DNA of 64,000 bases from Aricia agestis (Eukaryota > Arthropoda > Insecta > Lepidoptera > Lycaenidae): positions 22,164,001 to 22,228,000 of the forward strand of contig NC_056428.1 in assembly GCF_905147365.1 (NCBI RefSeq), read 5' to 3'. Each line of letters opens with the position of its first letter. The stretch's first letter is position 1. Below are positions 10,801 through 25,400 of the stretch, one piece after another. The translations under genes were made by a program, and so were the position numbers. Under the pieces are notes generated by a model, which saw nothing but the letters and a program-made list of their open reading frames with translations, had not been told where the DNA came from and ran no database searches.

Positions 10801-13432
10801 CATCTATTGATGAATAATAGCTTATTTTATAGAAACGTTTCCGGATTTTCTTGTCTCTAAGAAAAATCATTGATGACTTTTCAATGGCCATAGAAAAGTT
10901 GTATGGCAACAAATCTTTACTTCGTTTTATAAAACTGAAAATTTCATTGTAATGAGAAAAAATCTTTTACATTTTTATTTCCAAAGTCAAATTAATATTA
11001 ATAATGAATACTAATCGATACTTATAGTATTGACTATTTTTACCTAAAAACACATTTGTTGAGTCTTTCTGCGGTATGAGGCTCAATGATCCTTGTAATT
11101 GCAGTTTTTTTTCTGTTGTCTAAGTTACCAGAAAATCTCTTAAATGTTTTCATCGTTGCCTGTTCTAGTCACAATAGATCGAATTTATGTCGGAACTTCC
11201 TGTAGACCAGTCCAAAACCAGAATAATGTTATCAAATCAACCCAATATTACGTCGATGCGATCAGTTAAAAGGCTCCAGGAGAGCAACCAGTTCCTAAAA
11301 ACCGGCCAAACCGTGCAGAGAAGTTTCCATTAAGATGGTCCGCATAAATATCAAAACATTTTGTTTTCTAGTATCCCGATCTGAAAAATGCGGGCGGTTG
11401 CTTTTTCACGAGTTTGGCGAATTGACCATGGTATCACTGAGAAATTGTCTTTCGACTTTTCCAAGCACACCCCCTTTTTGAGCATTGATTTACTAAGGTA
11501 AAATAGTAAAAGGAGCCGAAGAAAAATGTCTTAAATATTATTAAGACATAAGAAATATTTTTCAGAAATAAGTTGTAAAAATCTACGACATTTTCTCGAC
11601 CTCGCGTGAAGCGTAGCAAGGATTTTCCTGTCTACAACCTCTACGCCTCTATTTATTGCTAGAAATCGGAACTTGCTTTTAAGCGATTTTATTTTATTTA
11701 TAACAACTAGTGACCTTAATTTAACGACGTTAGGACTACTGCGTTTAATTTGTAAAAAAATATTGACTATCATATTTTTTTTCAACTCTTGTCTCTGGGA
11801 CTCAGCTGATCTCAGATTGGCCGTGTAAGCATTGTCTTTTAGTATCTAAGATTCAATAAAAAAACTATAATCCATTTTGGATTTGTCAACTTGTTGTCAA
11901 CAGACTTCAACCATAAATAAAAGAAATTCGTATGTATAGGTTTGTCACTCAAAAATCTGTAATCTTCTTGAGTGTGCGTACTGTAGTGTGTGTAATGTTT
12001 TATTTGTTAAAAAATGTGTGATAAAAGCATAATTTTAAAATAATATTAGCTCGATGCACTCCTTCACCATATAAACTGTAACTGTGCAAAATTTCATTCA
12101 CCTACGTTTCCGCATCTTTCGTCAAAACGGATGCAAAGTTTTTCGCTTGCGTATTAATATATAGATAAGCACCAAAAACAACTGAATAAGCTTTAGGCAA
12201 ATAAATTGTAGTAAACTTTATATGCGAGCTGCATAGATGAAAACGATTTTTTCGTTTTGGTATATATCTGAGATAATTTCACAAAATTCATCATTTTCTA
12301 AGCAAAATGTATATCTACAAAATCCGAAATAAGAAATTAGATCCACTTTTTCAAAGAGTAGATATTTTAAAAAATCAAACAAACAAACGAACGGACTGTT
12401 TAGAAATTAGTTAAAAATTCGGAAAAACTTCATTTAAAAGCTGGAAAGCTATTAAATAACGCCGCAACTCGTTGGGGTGTCGCGTGACAACGGCCCAGTT
12501 AAAAATTTTGTCAAAAATCTCGCACATCCGGATTTTTCATTACGATCGGAGTAAAAAGTAAATCATATTATATTATGGGTATAATTTAAACGATCACCAA
12601 AAATATTTTAAGACCCTAAGCCTAATCACCAAATAAAATAAATAACACCAAAAAAAAAATTGACTTTATAAAAAGAGTCTTAAAGTAAATCACATTATGA
12701 TCCAAAATAAATAAAAAAAATGTACAAATATTCTTTTTGATACCCAAAATGGATAAATTGATCACCAAAATATAATGTCTTACACAAAAATTCATATTAC
12801 CACCAAAAACCTTACTCTAAACTTGTTTGACGTCATCCAAAATAAATATTATAATAAATTTATTTATTCACAAAAAATACAGCTTTACAAAAACATTGGT
12901 GGAGATTTCTATTAAGTAGAGACTTGTGCCAGAAATCTCCGCTCTTCCTTAGCAAAATATTTAAACAGCTTACATCAGTATTTCATTTTCACATTCAATA
13001 CTTGTTACATAGTTATATACTTAATAATTAATAATTATTCTTTATAGTTTACTACATTAATTGTTGTTAGTAGGTATGTATGAATGTGTGTGTGTGTGTG
13101 TGTGTGTGTGCGTGCGTGTGTGTGTGCATGCGTGCGTGTGTGTGTGAGTGTGTGCATCCTATTTAGTTATGTAAAGAAGGCATTCAGTTTCTTCATAAGG
13201 TAAGGACTTAAGCCATTCCGTGATACGGTTCATAGACTCTATGTGGCTTAAAATATGTATATTAAGTAGTTTATTTATACGATTGTATAATCTTACAGAC
13301 TGAATTTCAAACTGTCTAGAAGCAAAATGCGTTTTACATGTTTTGTAATTGATGATGGCAGTTCTTCTTTTTAACCCCCGACAAAAAAGAGGGGTGTTAT
13401 AAGTTTGACGTATCTGTCTGTCTGTCTGTCTA

Positions 13433-13489
<57 letters not shown>

Positions 13490-16400
13490 GTGTGTATCTG
13501 TCCGTGGCATCGTAGCATCCAAACGGGTGGACCGATTTTGATCTAGTTTTTTTTGTTTGAAAGCTGACATGATCGAGTGTTCTTAGCTATAATTCATCAT
13601 CATCAGCCTGCTCAGTCCTAGACAATCAGGGTTTATCTGGTTTATGAAAGGCCGTTAGCTACTTGTAGTCGTTTGATAGGTTTTATATTTCATTTTAGTT
13701 CGTGATATTTGTGAATATACAATATACATAATAATAGAAAGTTGACCTGGTGCTGCAGCATCACCTGGTAATCAATAGGATATCCAACTCCTCGCCAACT
13801 AAGAGCAGAGGTTTCGTGTTTGGGCTCATTTTAATTGTGACAACCAGTAAGAAGTAGATAAAGTATAAACAGTAAATATTTACATGCTGCTGCTGCAGCA
13901 TCACCTGGATTCTATAGGAACCGACCTTTGTATGAACCCAAAGTGGAGGTTTCATGTTTGGGCTCATTTTAACGGCCTCATTGAAAAGGACATTGATAGA
14001 TGGTAATCATGAGAATATGATTCTGTTGATAGGAATTATTCTGCACTATAACCAACACAAGTTTAAAAAGTATGAAATAAAATTAAATTAAGAAATTTAA
14101 AAAAACCCCCGCCAAAACAACTTTAAAAAGTAATGAAATAATATTTACTGCCTTTAACTTCAAATGATTCCTAACTTGTGTAAAGTAATAATTATTTTAG
14201 TCCATAATTGTTGTCAAGGTGTGTCGGGAGACCGCTAATGTAAATGTTTAATTTCACTTAACAAGTTTAAGGATCAATTCGCAGCTATCTGAATCGAGAT
14301 AGGTAATCACTCAGCGACTTGTCGGTTGTAGGATGTAGTTTACTTTTTGGCGGGGTTTTTTTTAAATTTCTTAATTTAATTTTGGTTACATCATTTGGTT
14401 GCACAGGTAAGGTCTTACGTAGTTTGGTAAACGTGTTGAGTATGTATAATTTTCTGATAGATAACAGCTGACTCATGTTATAGAGTTCATTTGTAGGAAT
14501 ATAGGGTAATCTGTACATTATTTTTATAAGGGATCTCTGTGTTCGCTCGACGTCGATAATTTTACTTTTACAAGCTCCGCCCCAGACCGGTATGCAATAT
14601 GATATGACTGATTGTGCTAGTGAGACATAAAGTTGGTTTAATAATTTTTTAGAGGCGATATGTCGTAGTGTCTTAAAAACCCATTTCAGTTTTCCTAGCC
14701 TACCAACTAACGCTTCAATCTGCGAGGACCAGGTAAGCTTATAGTCAATTTTTAACCCTAAATACTTGGTGACACTTAGTCGTTGAAGAGTGGGGCAATT
14801 GCATGATTTTGTAGCACTACAAGTATGGAGCTGGATTTTGAAAGTATCACCAGGCGAGGTACGGTTTGTGATAGAGAAACATAGGTAATTAGTTTTTGAT
14901 ATATTCAGGGTAAACAGATTAGATTCCAGCCACAGAGCAACCTTTCTTAGTCCTGATTCTGATTCTGCAGCTACCTGAGCAGCATTCCAAGTTGTACCCA
15001 AAAAAACCAAGGCCGTGTCGTCTGCATAGGACACTATCGTGGCACCATTAACTTTGAGTTTACAGAGGTCATTTATGTAAATCAGGAAAAGCGTTGGTCC
15101 AAGAACGCTTCCCTGAGGCACACCGCAGGAGATGTCGTGATCGTCGCTAATATAGGCTCCAATTTTAACTGATTGCGTCCTTTGCTTCAAATAGCTTTTT
15201 AAAAGATGTAGGGCTTTTTCTCTGATACCTATGTTTTCTAACTTTTTTATTAGAATGGATATTGAGACTGTGTCAAAAGCCTTTTTAAGATCTAAAAAGA
15301 CTGACAAGCATTTTCTTCCCTTGTCGAGATGGTCAGTTATGGTGGAGGTTAACAGAGTAATTGCATCTTCTGTCGATTTACCCTTTGTGAAACCGAACTG
15401 ATTTTTTGAGATCAATTTAAATTTGGTTAAATATTCAATTATGCGACTATTTATAAGTTTTTCAATTATTTTAGCAATAACAGGTAGTACAGATATGGGT
15501 TTGTAATTGCTTGTTTCAGTTGTTGTTCCGTTTTTAAATATAGGAGTAATAATCGACTTTTTAAGTACTGCAGGAAAAACGCCTTCTTTGAAGCACATAT
15601 TGGCCAAGTGAGTAATTATAGGGACGAGTTCGGTTTTAGCCATTTTAATCAATTTTGTTGGTATAAAATCCCTACCAGGACTACTGTTAGATTTTAAACT
15701 ATTTATAATAGAGTTGACTTCCGATTCATCGGTTTTCAATAAAACAAAAGAAGAAGTGTGAGAAGAGGGACCAGAGAGATTAAGGTTATCATGAGCCGGA
15801 TTTCGTTTGTTGTGACATTCTTGTGCTAGTTGTGTTCCTATGGTGGCAAAATATCTGTTTATTTTATTTACAGAATCTAAAGGTGTGTGATCAATATGTA
15901 GGAGATCGGAGCAGTCATTTTTATTTATTTTTGTCATTGTTATGGTTTTTATATTGTTCCAAAGTTTCTTAGGGTCGTTAGTAGAGGCAGTTAAAATTTT
16001 TTTTTCATAGTCTCTTTTAAGTTTTCGTATTAAATATTACAATAGTTTCTATACCTTTTAAATGTTATTTTCAAAATTTCATCTTCCGGTGCAGATTTTA
16101 GTTGTTGTGCTAATTTATCTCTGTTACGCAAACAACGTAATAGGCCTTGTGTCATCCATGGCTTTATTGTTCTGTCACGTTTCCTTATGTTAACCAATCT
16201 GGTATGTTGTTTGACGATTTCGCATAAACCAGATATAAGGTGTTCTGCAATATAGTTAGCGTCATTAGACAAAGTCAAGTCAAGCAACTGGCTGTCTTGT
16301 ACACTCTTAACTGCTCCTTCGAAGTCTATTATAGTTTTAGTTTTCTGGCAACTTAACTTATATTTAAAATTAGATAACGAGAATAATATCATTGCGTGAT

Positions 16401-19400
16401 CTGTTACAGAAGAGTTTAGAACGGCTGTTAGAACGGATTTAGATCTTAATTCTGTTTTAACCATGAAATGGTCAAGACAGTTTACACCTCGAGTGGGTAA
16501 TATATGCCCAGCAAATAGACCATGTGTACTCAGCATATTAAGATATTCAATTCCATCACTTGCAGTTATAACGTCATATGAATTCTCAGATGTAATTAAA
16601 TTAATATTTATGTCTCCAGTGATCACAATGTTTTTATATGATTTTATGGTTTCTAAGTATTAATTTAAGGATTCCACAAATTCTTTTGTACAAGTAAAAG
16701 ATGGGGACCGATATATTCCGAGAACAAAAGGAAGATCAGGAAGAGTTATTTGCAGTCACGTTGCATTTTTTAAGAAAATTTGTTGAAAGTTAACTTGAAT
16801 TCCTTCTTTAACAAAAGCCACAACACCGTCATTCTGGTTGTTGTGAACACTGGTAGAAAACGGTAAATATTGAACACATACTACTATAATTACACACAAA
16901 TGAACACAGGGCTATAATTAATGTAGCACTATAAGGGTCAATTCAGGCTTCACCGCGACGCGTAGATAGGTATGCATATTTTCTAGTCGTTTACACAGAA
17001 TATTCTGAAACACAATATAATCAAGAATCAAGACAAATCTATCGTAATTCATAGACAATATACTCAAATTCCATTACCATGCTAGTTTTTTAGACATTGT
17101 TAAACATCTGTTGACATCCTTATTCATTGTTCTGACAATGTATTGAAAACGTAAGACAATACTTTATTAATTTTAGAGAAACAGCTAATACCGTACCGCT
17201 GACGAAGACGCTGCTTGTCGAATTTATTGATAAATAATAATATGTATACAATAATAATATGTATATAATTGATGAAACTTGCACTACTCCCTATGTTGAA
17301 CAATACCTAGTAAAACAAAAAAAGAATTACTGAAATTGGACTGGTAGTTCCAGAGATATGCGAACACAAACATAAAACATACATTACACACATACACTTT
17401 TGAAATTTAAACCAACCTTAAACCAACAAAGATTTTTTTTCCTCTAACCTACATAATTTTTTTCTAACCTGAATAGTTTGCGAGAGAGACTCTTAAGTGG
17501 TAAAATTCCCCCCCCCCCCCCCCTAACTCCTAAAGTAGGAGCATGATAAGTCTAAAAAAATATATGATGTAACTGTACTATAAAAACTACCAAAGAAAAT
17601 TGTTTTAAACAAGATCTAGCAAGTAGTTTTTTTTTATACGTCATAAATGGTAAACCTTAAATTAACTTTCATTAAATCAACTGAAACATAAAAATAAATC
17701 AAAAACCTTGTAATTTCATAAAACAAAAACCTTATTGTTGCTGCGGAACCCTTCATGGGCTAATCAGGGGCCGGTTTTTTTAATGGTCCAGGCCTAACAT
17801 AGCAAGTGCGTCATAATCTTCCATTGTTAACATGTATCTTGTGTGAGCTTCTGCGGAGAACTGCTCGATCGACGTCGATATCGGAGGCGTGTGGAGGCAC
17901 TAGGAACGTTCGATTTATCTGCACAGTCTGAAACCGCTACGATAAATCGTTACGTATGTATGAGCCTTAAGTGTCATGGCGCTAAAGATGCGTTATGTAA
18001 ATCCCATGTATTTTTGTCAGTTAACCTCGCTATCGAAACTGGCAAATACACTTTGACTAATTATTAAGCGTAAATTACCGAGTGTAATAATATTTAAAAG
18101 CACATCACACAAAAACGTCATCAGCAACAACTGGTCACCGTGCCAAGTCACTACCCAAAACAGTGCCAGTACAAAGAGACGTCTGCAAAGTAACTCCATA
18201 CTAATATTATAAATATGAAAGAATGTCACCCTGTCCGTCTGTTACATCTTCACGCCAAAGCCTGTGGATCAATTTTGCTGATATTTGGTATGGATATACT
18301 TTGAGTCCCGGGAAATTACACAGGATACTTTTTATCCCGGAAATATGTACGGTTTTAAAAGATGTACGGGATAAATGAAATTTGGCACGACGGCGTTGCG
18401 GTCGTCATCAGTCACTATCTAAATATATTGTGACTAGATTCACAACATTCGAAAGAATCCATACAGCATTTTATTGTTACAAGTTCTTTGGCTGGAACAA
18501 AATTGATAGGACGTATTATTGACAGGTTGTAAGCCCGATTTTCCACCGCCGCTGTCGGGACGTCGCCGACAGAAATTCTAATAAAATATCACTTCATGAC
18601 CTAGGCCAAGGATGGCGAACCAATAGCACGCATGCCACTTGAGCAGTCACAAAAGTACCATAGTGATTATTCTACAAAAGCGCCAAGTTAGGGTTAGGGC
18701 GTTTTTAAATACGCATCAGGATTACAAAGAAAAATATTATTTGATGGCACGTCTATAACATCAGTAAAGAATTTCAGAAAAGAGGCACGTTGACAAGGTA
18801 AGGTTCGGCCTAGGCTATAGGTTTCATTTTGCTCTACGCCATTACAGATCAGAGGCGGCATGAGTGGCTAGACCAATGTCGATAGAAAAAACCTACAGCC
18901 TAGATCATAAAATGATATTTTATTTGAATTTTTGTCGGTGACGTCCCGTTTACGTCGGCAGTGGACAAACTCGTCTACAAAGCATTTTACGTTACGATGA
19001 ATCTGGATTCATCACCGTTTTTCGTTTGTGGAAATGTTTCAGCGGATAGAAATAGCTCTCATGTAGTTTAAATATAAATCTTCTAAATAGAAAAGTATAG
19101 CTAACGGCAGCTTTATGAGACATTTAATGATTACTTTAATCTAATGAAGTGTTTGATAGAAAATGAATTTTATTATATAAATCATAATTGTATTATATAA
19201 TAATAAATTTAGAGTGCGGCTGTAAGTTTCATGTAGTCCATGTAGCAATAGAAACTATCCAATGTCATTTTCCGTCCCTCAAAATATTTAAATACCAAAT
19301 TTCATCTAAATCTGTTAAGCCGTTTATGTGTGAAGGGAAGGAGACAGACCTACATTCGCATTTATAATATTATAAGTAAAGATAACATTATATATACTTT

Positions 19401-22400
19401 ATAACATAATATAGAGTTTGCAAAAGGCCGCGTGGAAACTAAGAAAGTGGAATCTTTTCCTAACAATTTTACGCTCGCATTCAGAGGTTTTCCTAGCTAT
19501 TCAAGTTTTCAATGTAAACGAAACACTTACCTCGTGTAAACAATAATATTTGTAAAAGCGTCGATCTTTGCTTTGAATATTTTACACAATAATTGAGTTT
19601 ATTATCTAGACTTCCTTCCTGAGAGCGGTTGTGTAATAAATTAAATTTCCAGGTTTTTCTATGCGATGGTCGTTCGGTGCATGTATTTTAAAATGTGTGT
19701 AATTTATAATGCAATCTATCGGTGATGCTTTATCAAATTTATTTTAGAGCATTATTTTAGGGCTTATTCGTCATCGGCGTCAAATAGACATTTTATCGTG
19801 ACACTTAACAGCTATATCGTGACATACGACAGGTATCATGACAATTTACTAGTTAAATAATAAATTACAGTTTGACACGATAGACCCGACGGCTACATCG
19901 CGCTACCTGGTGGCAAATGTGGCGAGAATTTCAACAACTCTCATGTTCGTCTCTGACGGCTGCACTCAGAGACATTTAATTATATGATTACCCTTCAATT
20001 TAATGAAGAGTTTGACAGATAATGTTGGGGCTTATGTCAAAATTTATAGTTAATTAGTTAATTACATTTAAGTAATCAATGTTCTACTCTGAGTGCGGGA
20101 GTTAGTGCAGTAGGTACAGAAACCACTTACCCTGATCATGTTCTATCCTGACATGCCGTAGTCCGTTCAACTTGAAAGTCAGCGTGAAGATGTAGTGGTC
20201 GTCGCTACTGTCTCTGACTATGAAGGACCCGTCTGGCTCGTTAGAGAGAATCTTCTCTGCTGCCTCCACCGAAATCGGACCCCAGTACCATCCATACTGA
20301 AAAGATTGGTCAATTTTAGTGGAATTTTAAAGGGCCTTCAACTTCAGCTTTTTAATCGATTTTTTATACTTATGGCCTGTTTCACCACTTCCTTATTAGG
20401 AAGTTATTAGTTCCGGATAGGATATCCACTACTTACTTGACAAATACACCATACTCTATCTGTCAGTCTAAGTTGTGGATAGCTTATCCGACGCTTATCA
20501 GGAAATGGTGAAACAGTATTTTAATTCAATTGTTTGTCCGACATTATAATAGAAGATTATCAATCTGCTTTGGCCACACAGTGCCTTTTTCTGTTCGTCA
20601 AGGGCATGCGTTATAGCGCAGTCAACAGCGAACGTGAGGCATGCCCGCAACGCATGCCCTCTGACCGTATCCAAAAAACAAAAATGACAATGTTGGCGTT
20701 AGGTTCGTTGACGCATTCAATTATTGAATGCGCCAAAACGAAAAGTGAATGCAAGAAGATGACGAAAATTGAAGACGAAAGCGCATGTGTGGACTGTGGA
20801 CATAGCTAATCGTCCATTGTCGCTTCGATCGCAGGTCGTCGACGCGCACGCGACAGCGAGTGCTCACGCGAGTGACATAACCTAAACGAAATTACGGCCG
20901 GTGCCGGGTGCGGAGAAGACTTGTAAAATTAATTCATAATAATCAATTAGTATCAAATCACTATCAATACAAAACAAAAATAATCTTCGTTTCTACCTCA
21001 ACTTGCACTTTGGTTAAAACTATGTCTAGACTAAATCTAGACTCATAGATATATCCGTCGTAATACGAAGAACAAGAGCGACAACATAAGATATTATTTC
21101 TATGGTTAACTTAAAGCCAAATCCATAAGGTACCAATGCAACCTTTAATCCTTTTACATATATAATAAAAATACTGCCATTTACATGTAGTGCAATGCAG
21201 TGGCATGAAATGATACCGAGCCGTGCGGTTTTGTATTAATATTAATTATAGCATATAATTAAGCTCTTGGATAAGAGGCATCACGTGTTTAAAGCGTAAA
21301 TAGGATGCACCTTTTTATCAATACTGTTGTTCAAAGGGATGTTTACGAGTTTTAACCGGTTTTTAGTAATCCAACTTCGGAATAGTATGTACTAGGTTTA
21401 TAAATATCGCAAGAATATAACACTTTTTTGGTCTTAGCTGTCGACTTTAAATCGTGATGGTTTTTAGATGAGTATATTAATATTAGTTGTAATTTGCAGT
21501 ATTCATTCATTTTGATTATTATCTATCTATATTCTATAGCATTATGTATATGTATTACGTAGAGAGCTAGAAGCTCATTACAAAAACATTTCGAGGATCG
21601 TTTTTCTGTATGTAAGTATATAAACGAAAAAAATACCCATTAATTTCTTATATTTTTGAACATATATGTTTAACCTTTGTTTGACCTTCAATGGCGTTAA
21701 ATTAGCAATAAATTCGACCAACATTACGTTTCGAACTTTTGGTAAGCTTCTCGTATCAGCTTTCACATAATGATATATATCTTATTTATAATGGCTGGTT
21801 CGTCAAATGCAAGTTATTTGACGAACCAGCCATTATAAATAAGATTGAAAGGAAATTTAAAATATACTGCAGAGGTTATTTGGCCGCCGATGATGACGTC
21901 AGAGCGAACTTTAAAAATTTATTGAGAAAAAACTAGCCAATGAATTTCAAAATTATTTAATTTACATTCTTAAAATACCCTATTTTAACGAAAAAAAATA
22001 TAAAAAGTACATGTGATTGTTTTTGGACAATGCCCATTGCTTTATTAATTTTAAAGTTTCATAAAATTATAAAATATTTAAGTTTTATTTGTTTGCAGTA
22101 TAGATATTAAATCAACACCTTCAAGACTTAAACTGTAAAAGAGCATTACTTTTGTACTTCATATTAAACGTCGAGTAAGCGAAACTTTATAACTGCATCG
22201 AGATATTAACTTTAGCTTGTAAAGTTTTTCATTTTCGTGAGTTCGCAGCGGAAAACATATTTTCTTCAGCTACATTTTGTTTAAATTGTAAGTCTACGCT
22301 TATATAGTAATTATTTATTATATCAATCGGGTACCTAAAGAGGATTTTTCTAAGATTATAAAATAAGATCAGGGTGATATCCTTATCTTATTTTATAATC

Positions 22401-25400
22401 TTAGAAAAATGCTGTATAAATAAAAATTAATTTTCAATTAATGGTGAAAATCTAGGGAAGGTTTATACAAAGTTCACGGGGTCATCTAACAAAATATTAT
22501 AAAGATTTGAGATCGACCCGGTGAACTTTGTATAAACCTTCTCTGGATTTTCACCATCAATTGAAAATTCATTTTTATTTAAATACAGGGTGTAACAAAA
22601 ATAAGTGATAATACTTTAGGGTGTGTAAGTGTTCCTTGTAGAGAGTTCACTGTGAAAGTAGCAGCTCTGAAAGACGAAACATTTTTTTCACTTTTGTATG
22701 GGCATGGGACCGAGCGTCACGACTCACGAGTTTCCCCTGGATACAAAAGTAAAAAAAAATCGTTCTTTCAGCGCTGCTACTTTCACAGTGAACTCTCTAC
22801 AAGGAACACGTACACATCTTAAAGTATTATCACTTATTTTTGTTACACCCTGTATAGGCTTTCTACCTAAGGGAGGAGCTGTGTCTACCTAAGGGCCTTT
22901 CCACACGACGTATTTTTTGCGCAGTGACGACGCGCGTTTCTGATGAGCATCTTCTGCGTGTTTTCATCGCGTTTTGGCAGATATAAAGTGTGAATCGTAT
23001 CAGCTTCCTTCCGTTTGCTGAGCGTTCAACTTGCATTGTATCGATACAAACGAGCGTAAAAAAACGTCGCGTGGAAGGGCCCTGCCCCTTACAGATGTAA
23101 AATATATAAACATTATAATGTTAATAAAATAATGCTAAGGTACTTCCAATGAAATTAGACATAGAGACCGTGAAAGTCTTGTCAAAATCTTTCCAGTGAT
23201 CACGGCCTAAACAGACACACAAAAAAATTTAGTTGACTTCCAATTTTTTGTATCGTAAAAAATGTACTTTCTAAAACATTGAAACAAAATTTGCTAGTTA
23301 CGTAAGTCACAAATACATTATTATCACATTTTTACTGGTATAGACTATAGAACATTAGACAGATAGGTTGGTAGGAAATCATTATCCTTTTCGTTTCACT
23401 GTAGTCGGGTGAGGGAAAAACGTTCTGAAAGTTGATTTAAATTGTAGATATACCTGGTGTTTATCACCAATCGTTTTGTTCGTAAATATACATCCTTTTA
23501 AACAATTTCAATAGAAAATGAATAAACTCTGCGGTTAATACTTTATATTTTAACGTAGATTTAATCCTTCCTTTGTTCTATTTTATAGATGGAAAAGGTT
23601 TTTTGTTACAAATACGTTACACCACCGGCCGCTATTGGTTTTCCGAATGGATACGTGAAAACATGGTGAATATGAATAACATTTCAATGTACGCAAAATG
23701 CAAGCAGAGTTAAGCCTCTTATAGTGCTTTTGAAGTACGGGGAGTGTTACATGTAGGTAAATCAAACTTTGAAGGCTTAGGTCGATTATGTACCACGAAA
23801 AGGCTAGGTAAAAGTGTATGCGGGCTATGAAAATATATAGAGTTATTCTTTAGTTTTTTACCCGTCAGTAATATTATGTCTTTTATTTCCAGGTCTTTCG
23901 ATAAAAAAAAGTTGTGGAAAATTTGCAAGATGGATATGACAAGCCGTACCTTATTGTCTCCGCCATTAAAAGCTGTTAACCAACTGAGTCTTCATCGAGT
24001 CTCTTTAAAATTCGATCCTTTTCAATGCATGCGCTCTTAAACTTTGCCGATTTTGCATCGACCCCCCAATTCATATCTTGGGCACTTGAATTTTAATGCC
24101 GCGACAAAATAAAATGTTCATTACAAAATATACAATCCGCAAAGAAATTTGTGTGCACGCATTTGCGGGAGATCTCTGCATATGCGCACATTTCAAAGCG
24201 ACATGCAAATGCAACACCACATCGTAAGCATCATGCAAGTTACCACTTCACATAGGTCCGCTGTCGCTTGTTGAAAGTTTTTAGCATCCAGGAGTTAAGG
24301 TCAATTCAGACCGCAACGCGACGCGTCGATGCATTTCTAAAGTACTTAATCTGTCTTGCAAATCTGTCAAATCTATACAAATTTAGAAATGCATCTACGG
24401 GTCGCGTTGCTGTCTGAATTGACCCTTAGAGCCTGTCCACACGGGCGTTGCGTCAACGCAGCGCTGCCGTTCGACGCACAGTAGCCGGCCACACGGGCGC
24501 TGCGTCATCGCAGCGTTATTACGAAGCAGTCTTGACGTCAACACCCCTTCCTGCTTCGTCTCGGGGGCTGCCCGCTGCTGTCCGTCATGTATACGTGGCG
24601 CGCTGCATTGTGACAGCAGCGCGCCACGTATACATGACGGATATGACATGTAAACACCATAGTTATTTGAATGTAAAACAACGCAAATCGCAACGGTAGC
24701 GCTGCGTCGACGCAACGCTGACGCGGGACGCCTGATGTAACGCGCCGTGTGGACTGGCTCTTAGGCTTCAAGACGAGCTCTAGCAATGTATGAACTAGCG
24801 TGTCAGACAACTATCTGTATATCACACGTAAGTTGGAAATACTTCGAAGACATAGTTAACAGTCGAGTATTCAGTTCAGCCGTGGAATTTTCACACTACA
24901 AATCAAACGGTGAGCATTTCTGGTATCATAAATGAATTTAAAACCCTAGATCTCATTGATGAGTGTAAGGGCCGCTCTACACCAGAATGGCAGTGGCGAT
25001 GCGAGCACTTTCAGTATCATATGATTTTAAACTTTATCTTCATTATTGTAATACATAGTATCGCTTAAAAAGTCTACGGCCGCCCGTGGCCGTAGACTTC
25101 GTTGGTAAAATCATATGACACTGAAAGTGCTCGCCTCGCCGCTGCCCTTCCTGTGTGGCGCGGCCCTAAGTCGATCTGTATAATTACGAGTACGTAGCTC
25201 TTGTCTAAGTTCTAAATTTTAATTAAGGCAATCGATCAGGAAGCGATCCGTTTGTAGATATTTATATATTTTCTGGAAATCTAAAAAAATGAACATGTAC
25301 CTCAACGCTTATAAGAAATAAGAATAATCAGAAGTCAGAACACAAAAAAAATCTACACCAACATCTTGGTGTAGATTTCTTTAAGTTTGGATAAACCTAT

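Noticed and set aside
13408..13490. CRISPR-like array
   Set aside because: It is a 4-bp microsatellite in a eukaryotic genome, without spacers.
13159..13518. 119-codon minus frame with TDRQTDRQ repeats
   Set aside because: The repeats are translation of a (CTGT)n microsatellite; only the last ~70 codons resemble a LINE ORF end.
20534..20809. 91-codon frame with Cys and Lys/Glu-rich end
   Set aside because: Overlaps GCATGCG inverted sequence in an intron, no splice or domain support.
24395..24810. Three overlapping frames of 83-106 codons
   Set aside because: They follow the palindromic interior of a MITE, which creates mirrored frames on both strands.
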